A DNA stretch of 64,000 nucleotides from Flagellimonas marinaquae (GTDB lineage: Bacteria; Bacteroidota; Bacteroidia; Flavobacteriales; Flavobacteriaceae): assembly GCF_003992675.1 (NCBI RefSeq), contig NZ_RZMZ01000007.1:1-64000 (forward strand). Direction: 5' to 3'. A program made the position numbers and the translations under genes. Under the pieces are notes generated by a model. The model made no database searches, was not told the origin of the DNA, and was given only the letters and a program-made list of their open reading frames with translations. Positions 19,027 to 28,356 of this stretch are shown here, piece after piece. Every line of letters begins with the position of its first letter. The first letter of the stretch is position 1.

Positions 19027-19791
19027 TTATTTTTCAACCTCCAACAAAATGGGACAATGGTCACTATGCTTGGCTTCTGATAAAATGACGGACCGCTTCA
19101 AACGGTCTTGCAAAGGCTCGGCCACCATACCGTAATCCAAACGCCATCCTTTATTGTTGGCCCTGGCATTGGCGCGGTAACTCCACCAGGTATAATTGTC
19201 GGGTTCCTTGTTGAAATGTCGGAAGCTATCAATAAAGCCACTTTTCATAAAATTGCCGATCCACTCACGTTCTACGGGCAAAAAACCGGAAACATTCTTG
19301 TTTCGTACAGGGTCATGGATATCGATGGCTTCGTGACAAATATTGTAATCCCCACATACAATGAGATTGTGACGTTCCTTTCGAAGCTCCTCGGAGTATT
19401 TTTGAAAATCGGCCATGTAGGTCAATTTAAAATCCAAGCGGTCCATATTGGTCCCCGAAGGAAGGTACATGCTCATAATGGACAGGTCTCCATAGTCGGC
19501 TCGGATATTCCGCCCTTCATGGTCCATATAGTCGATACCTGTTCCAAATTCCACATGATCCGGCTCCTCTTTACATAGTAAAGCCACACCGCTATATCCT
19601 TTTTTCTGGGCACTGAACCAGTAGTGATGGGGATACCCAGCCTCTTCAAAAAGTTGGGTGTCGACTTGGTCTTCCATAGCCTTGGTTTCTTGAAGACAAA
19701 TAATGTCCGGGGAAACCGTTTGCAACCAATCCACAAATCCCTTGTTCATTGCGGCACGAATCCCATTCACATTGTATGATGCAATTTTCAT
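19027..19791 (-). CDS. xth: Exodeoxyribonuclease III
   Basis: AP endonuclease and 3'-5' exonuclease of base excision repair. The endonuclease/exonuclease/phosphatase motifs are in order: MKIASYNVNGIRAA at the N-terminus, CLQETK, LIVCGDYNICHEAIDI, RLDYGMV and the C-terminal KHSDHCPILLEV. I use the ATG at 19789-19791 (254 residues, the family length); a longer frame begins six codons upstream but overlaps no known domain. A TATTTTTG -7 box lies 15 bp upstream. The gene precedes the aldo/keto reductase with a 60-bp gap. Confidence 0.96.
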   Translation of the reverse strand: MKIASYNVNGIRAAMNKGFVDWLQTVSPDIICLQETKAMEDQVDTQLFEEAGYPHHYWFSAQKKGYSGVALLCKEEPDHVEFGTGIDYMDHEGRNIRADYGDLSIMSMYLPSGTNMDRLDFKLTYMADFQKYSEELRKERHNLIVCGDYNICHEAIDIHDPVRNKNVSGFLPVEREWIGNFMKSGFIDSFRHFNKEPDNYTWWSYRANARANNKGWRLDYGMVAEPLQDRLKRSVILSEAKHSDHCPILLEVEK

Positions 19792-19806
19792 GTAATCAAA
19801 TTTCCT

Positions 19807-19814
19807 CAAAAATA
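19807..19814 (-). promoter_or_regulatory. -7 box of the xth promoter
   Basis: The minus strand reads TATTTTTG, a TAnnTTTG match, 15 bp before the chosen xth start. This also supports the shorter start. Confidence 0.5.
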
Positions 19815-19916
19815 GCCATTGTGGTCGGCTCTCTAAAATTGATTTTAACGATCATAGCATCAAATAATAAAATCCCGTCCCCAACTCTTGATGTTTTCCC
19901 TTAATTTTAGGGCAAA

Positions 19917-20489
19917 ATGGCAAGCATGACCTCACTTGTTTTAATAGACGTCCAGCTCGGTCTACAGGAAACTTCCTTTTATGGAACAGAACGCAACCAT
20001 CCAAATGCCGAAGAAAATTGTGGTAAACTACTACACTTTTTTAGGTCCAAGCAATTGCCAGTGTTCCACGTAAAGCACAATTCCCCTAATCTGGGCTCGC
20101 CTTTGCACCCCAGTAAAATCAGCAACAACTTTCATCCTGCCGTAGAGCCATTGGTGAGTGAGCCGGTATTGGAAAAAACAGTAAATAGCGCTTTTATCGG
20201 GACCGATTTGGAATCTCGTCTAAAAGCCCTTAACATTACGGATATCGTCGTGGCGGGGCTCACCATTGAGCATTGTATTTCCACCTCGGTGCGAATGGCC
20301 TCGAACTTAGGCTTTAACGTAATCTTGGTTTCCGATGCCACCGCAGCTTTCGATAAGCTGGGGTTTGATGGTAATAGATATCCATCCGAAGTAATTTTTC
20401 ATACCGAATTGGCCAACTTAAAAGATGAATTTGCCACCATCAAGGATACAGCGACCTTGTTGGAAGAACTCGATAAATCAGTTTCATGA
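19917..20489 (+). CDS. Isochorismatase-family cysteine hydrolase
   Basis: A 190-residue alpha/beta hydrolase of the isochorismatase/nicotinamidase group. The catalytic Asp is in LVLIDVQLG near residue 11, the Lys in FHVKHNS, and the nucleophilic Cys in LTIEHCISTSVRMASNLG near residue 119. Substrate specificity cannot be read from these motifs; the family ranges from isochorismatase to ureidoacrylate hydrolase. Its last four bases (ATGA) overlap the start of a FecA-like receptor, so the two are translationally coupled. Starts at 19917 or 19926 are both possible. Confidence 0.9.
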   Translation: MASMTSLVLIDVQLGLQETSFYGTERNHPNAEENCGKLLHFFRSKQLPVFHVKHNSPNLGSPLHPSKISNNFHPAVEPLVSEPVLEKTVNSAFIGTDLESRLKALNITDIVVAGLTIEHCISTSVRMASNLGFNVILVSDATAAFDKLGFDGNRYPSEVIFHTELANLKDEFATIKDTATLLEELDKSVS

Positions 20490-22558
20490 AATTGAAATCA
20501 AAGGGACTTCCCTTATTAACATTCTTATTTGTACTCCAAAGTTTTTCACAACAGCTTAAGCCCAAGGATTCCATTACCGCCTTGGAGGAAGTGATTCTGA
20601 CCCAAGATGCCATACCTAAAAAGGCGACGGGAATCACTTCTTCATCAAAAATCTCCGCCCAAACCTTTGAGCGGTTCAACCCCACGGACATTCCCTCGGC
20701 CATAAACCAGATTTCGGGCGTGTATATTCTATCCGGCGCCATAAACACCAACCGAATTACCATCCGCGGCATTGGGGCCAGAACTCCCTTTGGCACCAAT
20801 AAACTACGCATGTATTTCAATGGCATTCCAGTGACCAACGGCACTGGGGTTTCTACCATTGAAGCCTACGACGTGGAGGATTTGGGAGCCGTGGAGGTCA
20901 TCAAAGGACCAAAAGCCACCGCATTTGGTTCCAATTTGGGGGGTGCTATTTTATTGGACACCAAAGCTTCTGTTGAGGACAAAACCCAGCTTATCAATTC
21001 GTTTACGGTTGGATCCTATCAAATGTTCAAGGACAACTTGACCTTTTCACATTCCGAAAGTGGACTGAATGTATCCCTTAGCTATAATCATTTGGAAACC
21101 GATGGTTTTAGACAGAACAATCGATTTGAGCGTGATGGCCTGTTACTGAACACCCAATTTCGGACGGGACAAAAGAGTAGTATGGCCCTTTTGATCAATT
21201 ATATCGATTATACGGCCCAGATTCCGAGCTCCCTCAACCAAACCGATTTTGAAGAAGATCCTACCAGAGCACCCAATAACTGGCTGGAATCACAAGGTTT
21301 TGAGGCGAATAATTATATTTTGACAGGTTTGTCCCATACCTATCAGTTCTCCGAAACGTTTCAGAATACCACCAGCATTTTTTATACCTATCTGGACCAT
21401 TACGAACCCAGACCGTTCAATATATTGGATGAGTTTACCAATGGTTTTGGCTTTCGCAGCCGTTTTGCAGGAAAATGGGGAAGGGCCGATTTCTCCTTCG
21501 GAGGGGAACTGTACAAGGATGAATACCATTGGGGCACTTTTGAAAATTTGTACGAAGAAAATAATGGCAATGGCAGCTTGAAAGGGAACCAACTGAGCGA
21601 CAACACCGAGTTTAGAAGGCAGTTCAATATTTTTGGAACGGTTACCTATCCCATCACCACACAACTTACCGTGCAATTTGGGCTCAATGTAAACAAGACC
21701 CATTACGATTTTCGCGATGTGTTCAATGAAGGGGATACCAATGCATCCGCCGAGCGCGATTTCGATGCCATCATGCTTCCCAATCTGGGTATCCGCTATC
21801 AACTAAAAAATGGAGAACTCTACGCCAATGTGAGCAGAGGGTTTTCCAATCCAAGTTTGGAGGAGACTTTGACGCCTGATGGCGTCATCAATCCAAATAT
21901 CGCCCAAGAAACGGGAACCAATTATGAACTGGGCAGTACCTGGCGACTATGGGGAAATAAACTCTCGGCCAACGTGGCCCTCTATCGAATGAACATAAAA
22001 AACCTATTGGTGGCCCAACGGGTAGGTGAAGATGAATTTATTGGCAGAAATGCTGGAGAAACTCGCCATCAAGGCTTCGAGATGGATTTGCAATACCGGG
22101 AAAGAATTTCCCCCTCCATCACCTTTTCGCCCTACCTCAGTTATACGTTAAACGACCATAGCTTTGTGGATTTTGTAGATGGCGACAATGATTATTCCGG
22201 AAATCCGCTGACGGGGGTTCCAAAAAACCGGTTGAGCTCCGGTATCGATTTTAGGCATACTAGTGGGCTGCAACTGAACCTCATCCATCAATTTGTGGAT
22301 GACATTCCGTTGACAGATGCCAATACCCTCAGCAGCGACTCCTTTAATGTATTCCATGCCAAGATGAGCTTTGCCACTTCAATCACTTCCCATTTAAACT
22401 TGGGGTTGAATGCTGGCATCAACAACCTATTTGATACCAACTACGCCCAATCGGTACTGATCAATGCCGTTGGATTTGGTGGTTCACAACCCAGATATTA
22501 TTATCCGGGCAATGGTCGGAATTATTTTGGAGGGTTGCGATTGAACTACGTATTTTAA
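20486..22558 (+). CDS. TonB-dependent siderophore-type receptor (FecA-like)
   Basis: A 690-residue outer membrane receptor. It has a signal peptide (LLTFLFVLQSFSQQ) and goes directly into a plug domain (ALEEVILTQDAIPKKATG, RITIRGIGARTPFGTNK, VEVIKGPKATAFGSNLGG) without the carboxypeptidase-regulatory domain seen in the other receptors here. The barrel ends with GLRLNYVF. The plug architecture resembles FecA and other ferric-siderophore receptors. It begins inside the stop of the isochorismatase-family gene. Ligand unknown; iron chelates are the best guess. Confidence 0.92.
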   Translation: MKLKSKGLPLLTFLFVLQSFSQQLKPKDSITALEEVILTQDAIPKKATGITSSSKISAQTFERFNPTDIPSAINQISGVYILSGAINTNRITIRGIGARTPFGTNKLRMYFNGIPVTNGTGVSTIEAYDVEDLGAVEVIKGPKATAFGSNLGGAILLDTKASVEDKTQLINSFTVGSYQMFKDNLTFSHSESGLNVSLSYNHLETDGFRQNNRFERDGLLLNTQFRTGQKSSMALLINYIDYTAQIPSSLNQTDFEEDPTRAPNNWLESQGFEANNYILTGLSHTYQFSETFQNTTSIFYTYLDHYEPRPFNILDEFTNGFGFRSRFAGKWGRADFSFGGELYKDEYHWGTFENLYEENNGNGSLKGNQLSDNTEFRRQFNIFGTVTYPITTQLTVQFGLNVNKTHYDFRDVFNEGDTNASAERDFDAIMLPNLGIRYQLKNGELYANVSRGFSNPSLEETLTPDGVINPNIAQETGTNYELGSTWRLWGNKLSANVALYRMNIKNLLVAQRVGEDEFIGRNAGETRHQGFEMDLQYRERISPSITFSPYLSYTLNDHSFVDFVDGDNDYSGNPLTGVPKNRLSSGIDFRHTSGLQLNLIHQFVDDIPLTDANTLSSDSFNVFHAKMSFATSITSHLNLGLNAGINNLFDTNYAQSVLINAVGFGGSQPRYYYPGNGRNYFGGLRLNYVF

Positions 22559-22786
22559 TTGGATGATGTGCGAAAGACCACAAAACTCTCGATAAGACTC
22601 TTAATCGGACAACAATTGGAAACACTTGAATTCAAAAGAATCCTGTTGCGTACCTGTTGTGCAGAGGTAATTGAGTTTTGAAAAAATACCAATAGTACCC
22701 AGTAGCTCTGTTTACCGAAATAATTCTATCGTATTTCCTCGCATTTATCTGTAATCCGTATCTTAGATGAGCTTTTGAAACCTATC

Positions 22787-23299
22787 ATGAAAAGACTTGT
22801 CTTCCTTATTTTTCCCATTTTGATTTTTTCCTGTGTTGAGGACACAAAGCAAGAGGTAAGTTCCATCGACCCTGTGAATTGGAACAACCGAATTGCTTCG
22901 ATTTCGGTTCAGGATTCATTGCAGCAAGGGGTTTCATATTTGTCGGTGTATTCAGAAATCTATAGCGAGACCGAACATCGAACGCACCATTTGACGAGTA
23001 CCATCAGCATGCGAAATACCAATCTGAAGGATACCATCTACATCAATAAAGCTGAATATTTTAATACCGAGGGCAGTCCCATCCGCAGCTATTTTGAGAA
23101 GCCTATCTTTATCAGGCCCATGGAAACCGTCGAAATCGTAATCGATGAAAAAGACCGCTTAGGAGGAACTGGTGCCAACTTTCTATTTCACTGGTCCATA
23201 AAACCCAATTCAAACGAGCCTTATTTTGAAGGGGTCATGATTTCCACATCTGGCCAGCAAGGGCTTTCCTTTACCACCCAAGGACGAAGGGTAGAATAA
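22787..23299 (+). CDS. DUF3124 lipoprotein
   Basis: A small exported lipoprotein, about 170 residues. The signal MKRLVFLIFPILIFSC ends in Cys16, followed by an acidic VEDT. The mature domain (QGVSYLSVYSEIYSETEHRT, TSTISMRNTNLKDTIYI, GGTGANFLFHWSIK) matches my recollection of DUF3124, which has no known function. I take the ATG at 22787-22789; a TTG four codons earlier is less likely. The 228 bp upstream contain no other feature I can identify. Confidence 0.82.
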   Translation: MKRLVFLIFPILIFSCVEDTKQEVSSIDPVNWNNRIASISVQDSLQQGVSYLSVYSEIYSETEHRTHHLTSTISMRNTNLKDTIYINKAEYFNTEGSPIRSYFEKPIFIRPMETVEIVIDEKDRLGGTGANFLFHWSIKPNSNEPYFEGVMISTSGQQGLSFTTQGRRVE

Positions 23300-23399
23300 G
23301 CTTTCTCCGTACAAATATCATAGTTTTACTCCACCAATTATAGTATCTTGTCTGTTGAATCTTGGGGGAAATCCATCCCATTTGCCAAAAATCAAGACT

Positions 23400-25067
23400 A
23401 TGACCGATTTACAGATTGTCAAAGGTGTTTCGTTAAAACATATCTCTTCCATTGCCCAAAAATTCGGCATTGACCCGGAACAAATCGAAATGTTCGGAAA
23501 ACACAAAGCAAAGCTTCCGTTAAAGGCCATCGACCGCGAAAAAGCCAAAGAAAGCAACCTTATTTTGGTCTCTGCCATTTCCCCAACCCCGGCTGGTGAG
23601 GGAAAAACTACCATGTCCATCGGTCTTTCCGAAGGGTTGAACCGTTTAGGGAAAAAATCAACCGTTGTATTACGTGAGCCATCGTTAGGGCCCGTTTTTG
23701 GGATAAAAGGTGGTGCCACTGGTGGTGGTTATTCCCAAGTACTGCCCATGGAGGACATCAATCTGCATTTTACGGGAGATTTTTCAGCTATCGAAAAGGC
23801 GCACAACCTCTTATCGGCCATTATAGATAATAACATTCAGAGCAAGACCAATTCGCTATTGATCGACCCACGCACTATCGGATGGAAACGGGTGATGGAC
23901 ATGAACGATCGTTCCTTACGTCATGTTATCGTTGGCTTGGGTGGAACCACCTCCGGTGTTCCCCGGGAAACAGGCTTTGATATTACTGCCGCATCGGAAA
24001 TTATGGCCATCTTATGCTTAGCCGAGAGTCTGAGCGACCTCAAAACACGATTGGGAAATATATTCGTGGGTTACACTTATGATAAAAAACCCATCTACGC
24101 CAAGGATTTAAAAGCGGAAGGGGCCATGGCAGCACTTTTGAAGGATGCCATTAAACCCAACTTGGTACAGACCATTGAAGGGAATCCCGCCATTATCCAC
24201 GGAGGCCCTTTTGCCAATATTGCACAGGGCACCAACTCGGTAATCGCTACCTTAATGGGGATGTCCCATTCGGAATACACCGTTACAGAGGCAGGATTTG
24301 GATTTGATTTGGGAGCTGAAAAATTCTTTGATATCAAGTGCCAAAGTGCTGGATTGACACCAAAGGCCGTGGTACTCACCACAACCATCAGAGCTTTAAA
24401 ATATCATGGCGGCGCTGATTTAAAATCGTTGACCGAACCCAATGTGGAAGCCTTGAAAAAAGGATTGCCCAATTTGGAAAAACACTTGGAGAACATCGGA
24501 AAGTTTAAGGTGGTACCCGTCATAGCCATCAACAAGTTTGTCACCGACACGCATGAAGAGATTGAAGTCATCAAGGAGCTCGCAGCATCCAAAGGTGTTC
24601 GCGTAGCGGTGGCCAATGTTTGGGCCAAAGGTGGTGAAGGCGCAGAAGACTTGGCAAAGGCTGTCATCGATATTGTGGATTCAGGTGCTTCGGCATTCCA
24701 ACCCCTTTACGATTGGAAGTCGGCCGTGAAGGACAAAATCTCCACCATCGCCACCGAGATTTACGGCGCAGAATACGTGGATTATACGGCCAAAGCCAAG
24801 GCAGACCTGCGTAAAATTGCGGATTTGGGGCTGGAACAATTGCCCGTTTGTATTGCCAAGACGCAGAAATCGCTATCGGACAACCCAAAGCTTTTGGGCC
24901 GACCCAAGGATTTTATCATCACGGTACGCGAAATAGAAATAGCTGTGGGAGCAGGGTTTTTAATTCCGATTACGGGGGACATTATGCGCATGCCCGGATT
25001 GCCGGCTCATCCGTCATCCGAAAACATCGACATCAATGATGATGGCGAAATTACAGGTTTATTTTAA
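23400..25067 (+). CDS. fhs: Formate-tetrahydrofolate ligase
   Basis: ATP-dependent synthesis of 10-formyl-tetrahydrofolate from formate and THF, feeding purine and one-carbon metabolism. The P-loop-like ATP site TPAGEGKTT and the FTHFS motif REPSLGPVFGIKGGA lie near residues 60-100, with EAGFGFDLGAEKF further on and the C-terminal PGLPAHPSSENIDI. The ATG at 23400 gives 555 residues, the family length; a TTG 15 codons upstream is in frame but is preceded by nothing supportive. The gene converges on glyS with a 3-bp gap; both enzymes touch glycine and C1 units, though convergent genes are not coregulated as an operon. Confidence 0.97.
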   Translation: MTDLQIVKGVSLKHISSIAQKFGIDPEQIEMFGKHKAKLPLKAIDREKAKESNLILVSAISPTPAGEGKTTMSIGLSEGLNRLGKKSTVVLREPSLGPVFGIKGGATGGGYSQVLPMEDINLHFTGDFSAIEKAHNLLSAIIDNNIQSKTNSLLIDPRTIGWKRVMDMNDRSLRHVIVGLGGTTSGVPRETGFDITAASEIMAILCLAESLSDLKTRLGNIFVGYTYDKKPIYAKDLKAEGAMAALLKDAIKPNLVQTIEGNPAIIHGGPFANIAQGTNSVIATLMGMSHSEYTVTEAGFGFDLGAEKFFDIKCQSAGLTPKAVVLTTTIRALKYHGGADLKSLTEPNVEALKKGLPNLEKHLENIGKFKVVPVIAINKFVTDTHEEIEVIKELAASKGVRVAVANVWAKGGEGAEDLAKAVIDIVDSGASAFQPLYDWKSAVKDKISTIATEIYGAEYVDYTAKAKADLRKIADLGLEQLPVCIAKTQKSLSDNPKLLGRPKDFIITVREIEIAVGAGFLIPITGDIMRMPGLPAHPSSENIDINDDGEITGLF

Positions 25068-25070
25068 ATC

Positions 25071-26612
25071 TTAGATTTTCTGTAGCCAATAACGCATATC
25101 CACTTCCTTGGAGATGATATCTTTCACCTCTGAAAGTTTTACGCGTTTTTGGTCCATGGTATCCCTGTGGCGGATGGTCACCGTATCGTCTTCCAAGGTT
25201 TGATGGTCTACTGTAACACAGAAAGGTGTTCCCGCTGCGTCTTGACGACGGTAGCGACGCCCCACTGCATCCTTTTCATCATACTCTACATTAAAATCCC
25301 ATTTAAGCTCGTCCACCAACTTTTGTGCGACTTCTGGTAATCCATCTCGTTTTAGCAATGGTAGAACAGCCACTTTGTTTGGTGCGAGCACTGCTGGAAT
25401 CTTGAGTACGGTACGTGTGGTGCCATTTTCAAGCTCCTCTTCTTGCAAAGCGTTGGAGAAAACAGCCAAGAACATACGATCCAATCCTATGGAAGTTTCC
25501 AATACATATGGGGTGTAGCTCTTGTTTTCCTCATGGTCAAAATACTGGAGTTTTTTGCCAGAGTATTCTTCATGCTTGCCCAAATCGAAATCGGTGCGGG
25601 AATGGATTCCCTCCAATTCCTTGAATCCAAAGGGGAATTTGAATTCGATATCGGCGGCAGCATCGGCATAGTGGGCCAATTTTTCATGGTCGTGGAAACG
25701 ATAGTTCTCCTCGCCCATCCCCAAAGAAAGATGCCACTTCATCCGCTTTTCCTTCCATGCTTCGTACCATTCCATTTGTGTACCCGGCTTGATGAAGAAT
25801 TGCATCTCCATCTGCTCAAACTCCCGCATACGGAAGATAAACTGACGGGCTACTATCTCGTTACGGAAAGCCTTTCCTGTTTGTGCAATCCCAAACGGAA
25901 TTTTCATCCTTCCCGTTTTCTGTACGTTCAAAAAGTTGACAAATATGCCTTGTGCGGTCTCTGGTCGGAGGTACAGGTCCATGGCATTATCGGCAGAAGC
26001 GCCCAACTTGGTGCCGAACATTAGGTTGAACTGTTTTACATCGGTCCAATTTTTTGATCCTGATAGTGGACAGGCAATCTCCAATTCCTCTATCAGGGCC
26101 TTTACATCGGCCAAATCCTCTTTGGCTAGGGATTGTCCCATTCGCTTAAGGATACTGTCAGCCTTTTCCTGATAATCCATCACCCGCTGATTGGTGGACA
26201 TGAACTGTTCTTTGTCGAAACTGTCCCCAAATCGCTTGGCGGCCTTGGTGACCTCTTTATCGATTTTGGCCTCAATTTTGGCCACATAATCTTCGATAAG
26301 GACATCGGCACGGTATCTTTTTTTGGAATCCTTGTTATCAATCAATGGATCGTTGAAGGCATCCACGTGCCCAGAGGCCTTCCAAGTGGTGGGATGCATA
26401 AATATGGCGGCATCGATGCCCACGATGTTCTCATTGAGCTGCACCATGGCCTTCCACCAATATTCGCGAATGTTTTTCTTTAGCTCTGCACCGTTCTGAC
26501 CGTAGTCGTAAACAGCGCTGAGTCCATCATAAATCTCACTGGATTGAAATACGTATCCGTACTCCTTTGCGTGGGAGATAACCTTCTTAAAAATGTCTTC
26601 CTGATTTGCCAT
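25071..26612 (-). CDS. glyS: Glycine-tRNA ligase, homodimeric type
   Basis: Class II aminoacyl-tRNA synthetase that charges tRNA-Gly. It is the single-chain alpha2 type: N-terminal region (YGYVFQSSEIYDGLSAVYDYG), the class II motif 2 (FRNEIVARQFIFRMREFEQ) and motif 3 (LETSIGLDRMFLAVF), then an anticodon-binding domain near the C-terminus (APNKVAVLPLLKRDGL). 513 residues is usual. A TATTTTTG -7 box ends only about 4 bp before the start codon, which suggests a leaderless or nearly leaderless mRNA. Confidence 0.97.
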   Translation of the reverse strand: MANQEDIFKKVISHAKEYGYVFQSSEIYDGLSAVYDYGQNGAELKKNIREYWWKAMVQLNENIVGIDAAIFMHPTTWKASGHVDAFNDPLIDNKDSKKRYRADVLIEDYVAKIEAKIDKEVTKAAKRFGDSFDKEQFMSTNQRVMDYQEKADSILKRMGQSLAKEDLADVKALIEELEIACPLSGSKNWTDVKQFNLMFGTKLGASADNAMDLYLRPETAQGIFVNFLNVQKTGRMKIPFGIAQTGKAFRNEIVARQFIFRMREFEQMEMQFFIKPGTQMEWYEAWKEKRMKWHLSLGMGEENYRFHDHEKLAHYADAAADIEFKFPFGFKELEGIHSRTDFDLGKHEEYSGKKLQYFDHEENKSYTPYVLETSIGLDRMFLAVFSNALQEEELENGTTRTVLKIPAVLAPNKVAVLPLLKRDGLPEVAQKLVDELKWDFNVEYDEKDAVGRRYRRQDAAGTPFCVTVDHQTLEDDTVTIRHRDTMDQKRVKLSEVKDIISKEVDMRYWLQKI

Positions 26613-26616
26613 TGGG

Positions 26617-26624
26617 CAAAAATA
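26617..26624 (-). promoter_or_regulatory. -7 box immediately upstream of glyS
   Basis: The minus strand reads TATTTTTG. It lies 4 bp from the ATG at 26610-26612, so transcription would start at or next to the start codon. Confidence 0.4.
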
Positions 26625-26648
26625 GAATTTTACCCAAAAAGTAGTATG

Positions 26649-27545
26649 TTATTTCAGCTGAAATTCGGTAGAAGCCAACAATCTCTCGTCCTCGAATACA
26701 TTTAGCGTGTAGATTCCCTCCGCTAGAGACCCTTCAGGTACGGTAATGGCGTCACAGATACTGATTTCCTTGCCCGTGTATACGATTTCCACCTTTTTGC
26801 TGTAGGTATTGCCACTTACAGAAATGGTAGAGGCATTATCCTCGATAATGGCCATGTTGGGATCCAAAAATTGGAGGTAGAGCACTTTTATGTCCCCTTT
26901 GGAATTGGGGTCGCTCAAGATGGTGACACATCCACGTAACTTTTCTATCACTGATGCCTTGTTGGTTTTGATGGGTCGGCCAGCCCGTAATCTAAATCCA
27001 CTTCCCTCGGCATCTTGGAGTTTAAGGTAACTTTTGATGCGGAGCTCCCGGGTCAGTTCCTTGTTGGTCTCCCGTAAAAGTGATTCTGTCTGCTGCATAC
27101 TACTTGCTCTACCCCTGAGCTCTTCCAACTGCTTGATGGTCTCGTTGTACTTGCTTGCCAGGAGACTATTGTTGTACCTAAGAAAGTTGTTTTTTAGCTT
27201 AAGGCTGTCAAATCTTAATTCCAACTTTCTAAGTTCCTTTCGGGTCTCCTTCAATTTGGTGATACTAAAATTGAGTCTGCCTACGGAATCCAGTAATTGC
27301 TGCACCCTAAACCTTGAGGTCTGCAGTTCAATCTCGTTTACCTCGTTCAAGCCCGATAAACGGTCCACCTCGGCGCGCATCAATGTCAAATCCTTGACCA
27401 AAAGTGATTTCTCTTCCTCCAGATAGATCATCTGGTTCTTGGATTGTGCATAGCTGTAGTAAAATGCAATAAGTATCCCCACAATGACCGCAACCATAGC
27501 GGCAAAGATAATTTTGTAGTTAAAAGTGTTATCTTGGGAGTTCAT
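26649..27545 (-). CDS. Single-pass membrane protein with long coiled coil, unknown function
   Basis: Not a family I can name. A short N-terminal tail is followed by one transmembrane helix (about 11-33, IIFAAMVAVIVGILIAFYYS), then a heptad-rich coiled coil from about 38 to 170 (LEEEKSLLVKDLTLMRAEV, LKETRKELRKLELRFDSL) and a C-terminal beta-like domain (about 185-298: FRLRAGRPIKTNKAS, VEIVYTGKEISIC, GIYTLNVFEDERLLAS). It is probably anchored in the inner membrane with the coiled coil in the periplasm. It lies 36 bp downstream of glyS on the opposite side and divergent from the ComF gene. Flavobacterial homologues are usually left as hypothetical proteins. Confidence 0.75.
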   Translation of the reverse strand: MNSQDNTFNYKIIFAAMVAVIVGILIAFYYSYAQSKNQMIYLEEEKSLLVKDLTLMRAEVDRLSGLNEVNEIELQTSRFRVQQLLDSVGRLNFSITKLKETRKELRKLELRFDSLKLKNNFLRYNNSLLASKYNETIKQLEELRGRASSMQQTESLLRETNKELTRELRIKSYLKLQDAEGSGFRLRAGRPIKTNKASVIEKLRGCVTILSDPNSKGDIKVLYLQFLDPNMAIIEDNASTISVSGNTYSKKVEIVYTGKEISICDAITVPEGSLAEGIYTLNVFEDERLLASTEFQLK

Positions 27546-27578
27546 GGGGTTGACAGACTACGCTAAAATGTATAAGAT

Positions 27579-28292
27579 TTGACACCAAAAAGGTTGGCTA
27601 AGATAATAAACGAGATTAACAACATCCTATTGCCAAGGGTATGTTTTGGATGTAATGCCCAATTATTTAGGGGAGAACACGTTTTGTGTGCCGTTTGTCG
27701 ACATGATGTGCCACTCACCGATCATAACTATCTGGAAGAAAACGCTGTGGACCGTATATTTTATGGTAGAACTCCTATAAAAAAAGCAGCCTCTTTCGTT
27801 TTTTTCTCCAAAAATGGACTCGTAAAAAATTTATTGCATTGGTTGAAGTACAGAAATCAAGAACAGATTGGCGGGTTTCTCGGCGATTGGTGCGGCGACC
27901 TTTTAAAGGAATCTGGCCAACTTAAAGATATTGATGTTGTAGTGCCCGTTCCACTTCATCCGAAAAAATTCAAAAAGCGTGGCTACAACCAAGTGGCATT
28001 GTTTGCCCGCCATGTTGCGGGACATATCGGAGCGGATTATTGTGAGGATTGGCTTATAAAAACAAAGAACACCAAAACACAGACCAAAAAGAACAGACAA
28101 ACGCGATGGGAGAGTTCCAAAGATGCATTTGCTCTAGAGACCTCACAACAACATCTAAACTATAAGCACGTCCTTTTGGTGGACGATGTAATCACTACGG
28201 GTGCAACTATTGAATCCTGCGCACAAATCCTACTTCAAGTAGAAGGTCTGGAAGTCTCTGTTTTGAGTATGGCCTTGGTGTCGGAGGGTTAA
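27579..28292 (+). CDS. comF: ComF family phosphoribosyltransferase-like protein
   Basis: A 237-residue ComF/GntX-type protein linked to DNA uptake in competent bacteria. The N-terminal zinc finger has Cys22, Cys25, Cys37 and Cys40 (VCFGCNAQLF, HVLCAVC). The C-terminal phosphoribosyltransferase domain contains DVVVPVPLHPKKFKKRGYNQ and the PRPP loop VLLVDDVITTGAT. No ATG is in frame near the start; TTG at 27579 or at 27594 must be used. It is divergent from the coiled-coil gene with only 33 bp between them. Confidence 0.93.
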   Translation: MTPKRLAKIINEINNILLPRVCFGCNAQLFRGEHVLCAVCRHDVPLTDHNYLEENAVDRIFYGRTPIKKAASFVFFSKNGLVKNLLHWLKYRNQEQIGGFLGDWCGDLLKESGQLKDIDVVVPVPLHPKKFKKRGYNQVALFARHVAGHIGADYCEDWLIKTKNTKTQTKKNRQTRWESSKDAFALETSQQHLNYKHVLLVDDVITTGATIESCAQILLQVEGLEVSVLSMALVSEG

Positions 28293-28356
28293 AATTTGCC
28301 AATGCGGTATCGGATTTTTTAAATTAGTTGTTTCTTTGTCCCACAATGTTTTCGGC

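Noticed and set aside
22559-22786. Small RNA or gene in the 228-bp space after the FecA-like receptor
   Set aside because: I saw no stem with T-run, promoter-terminator pair or open frame with a start signal.
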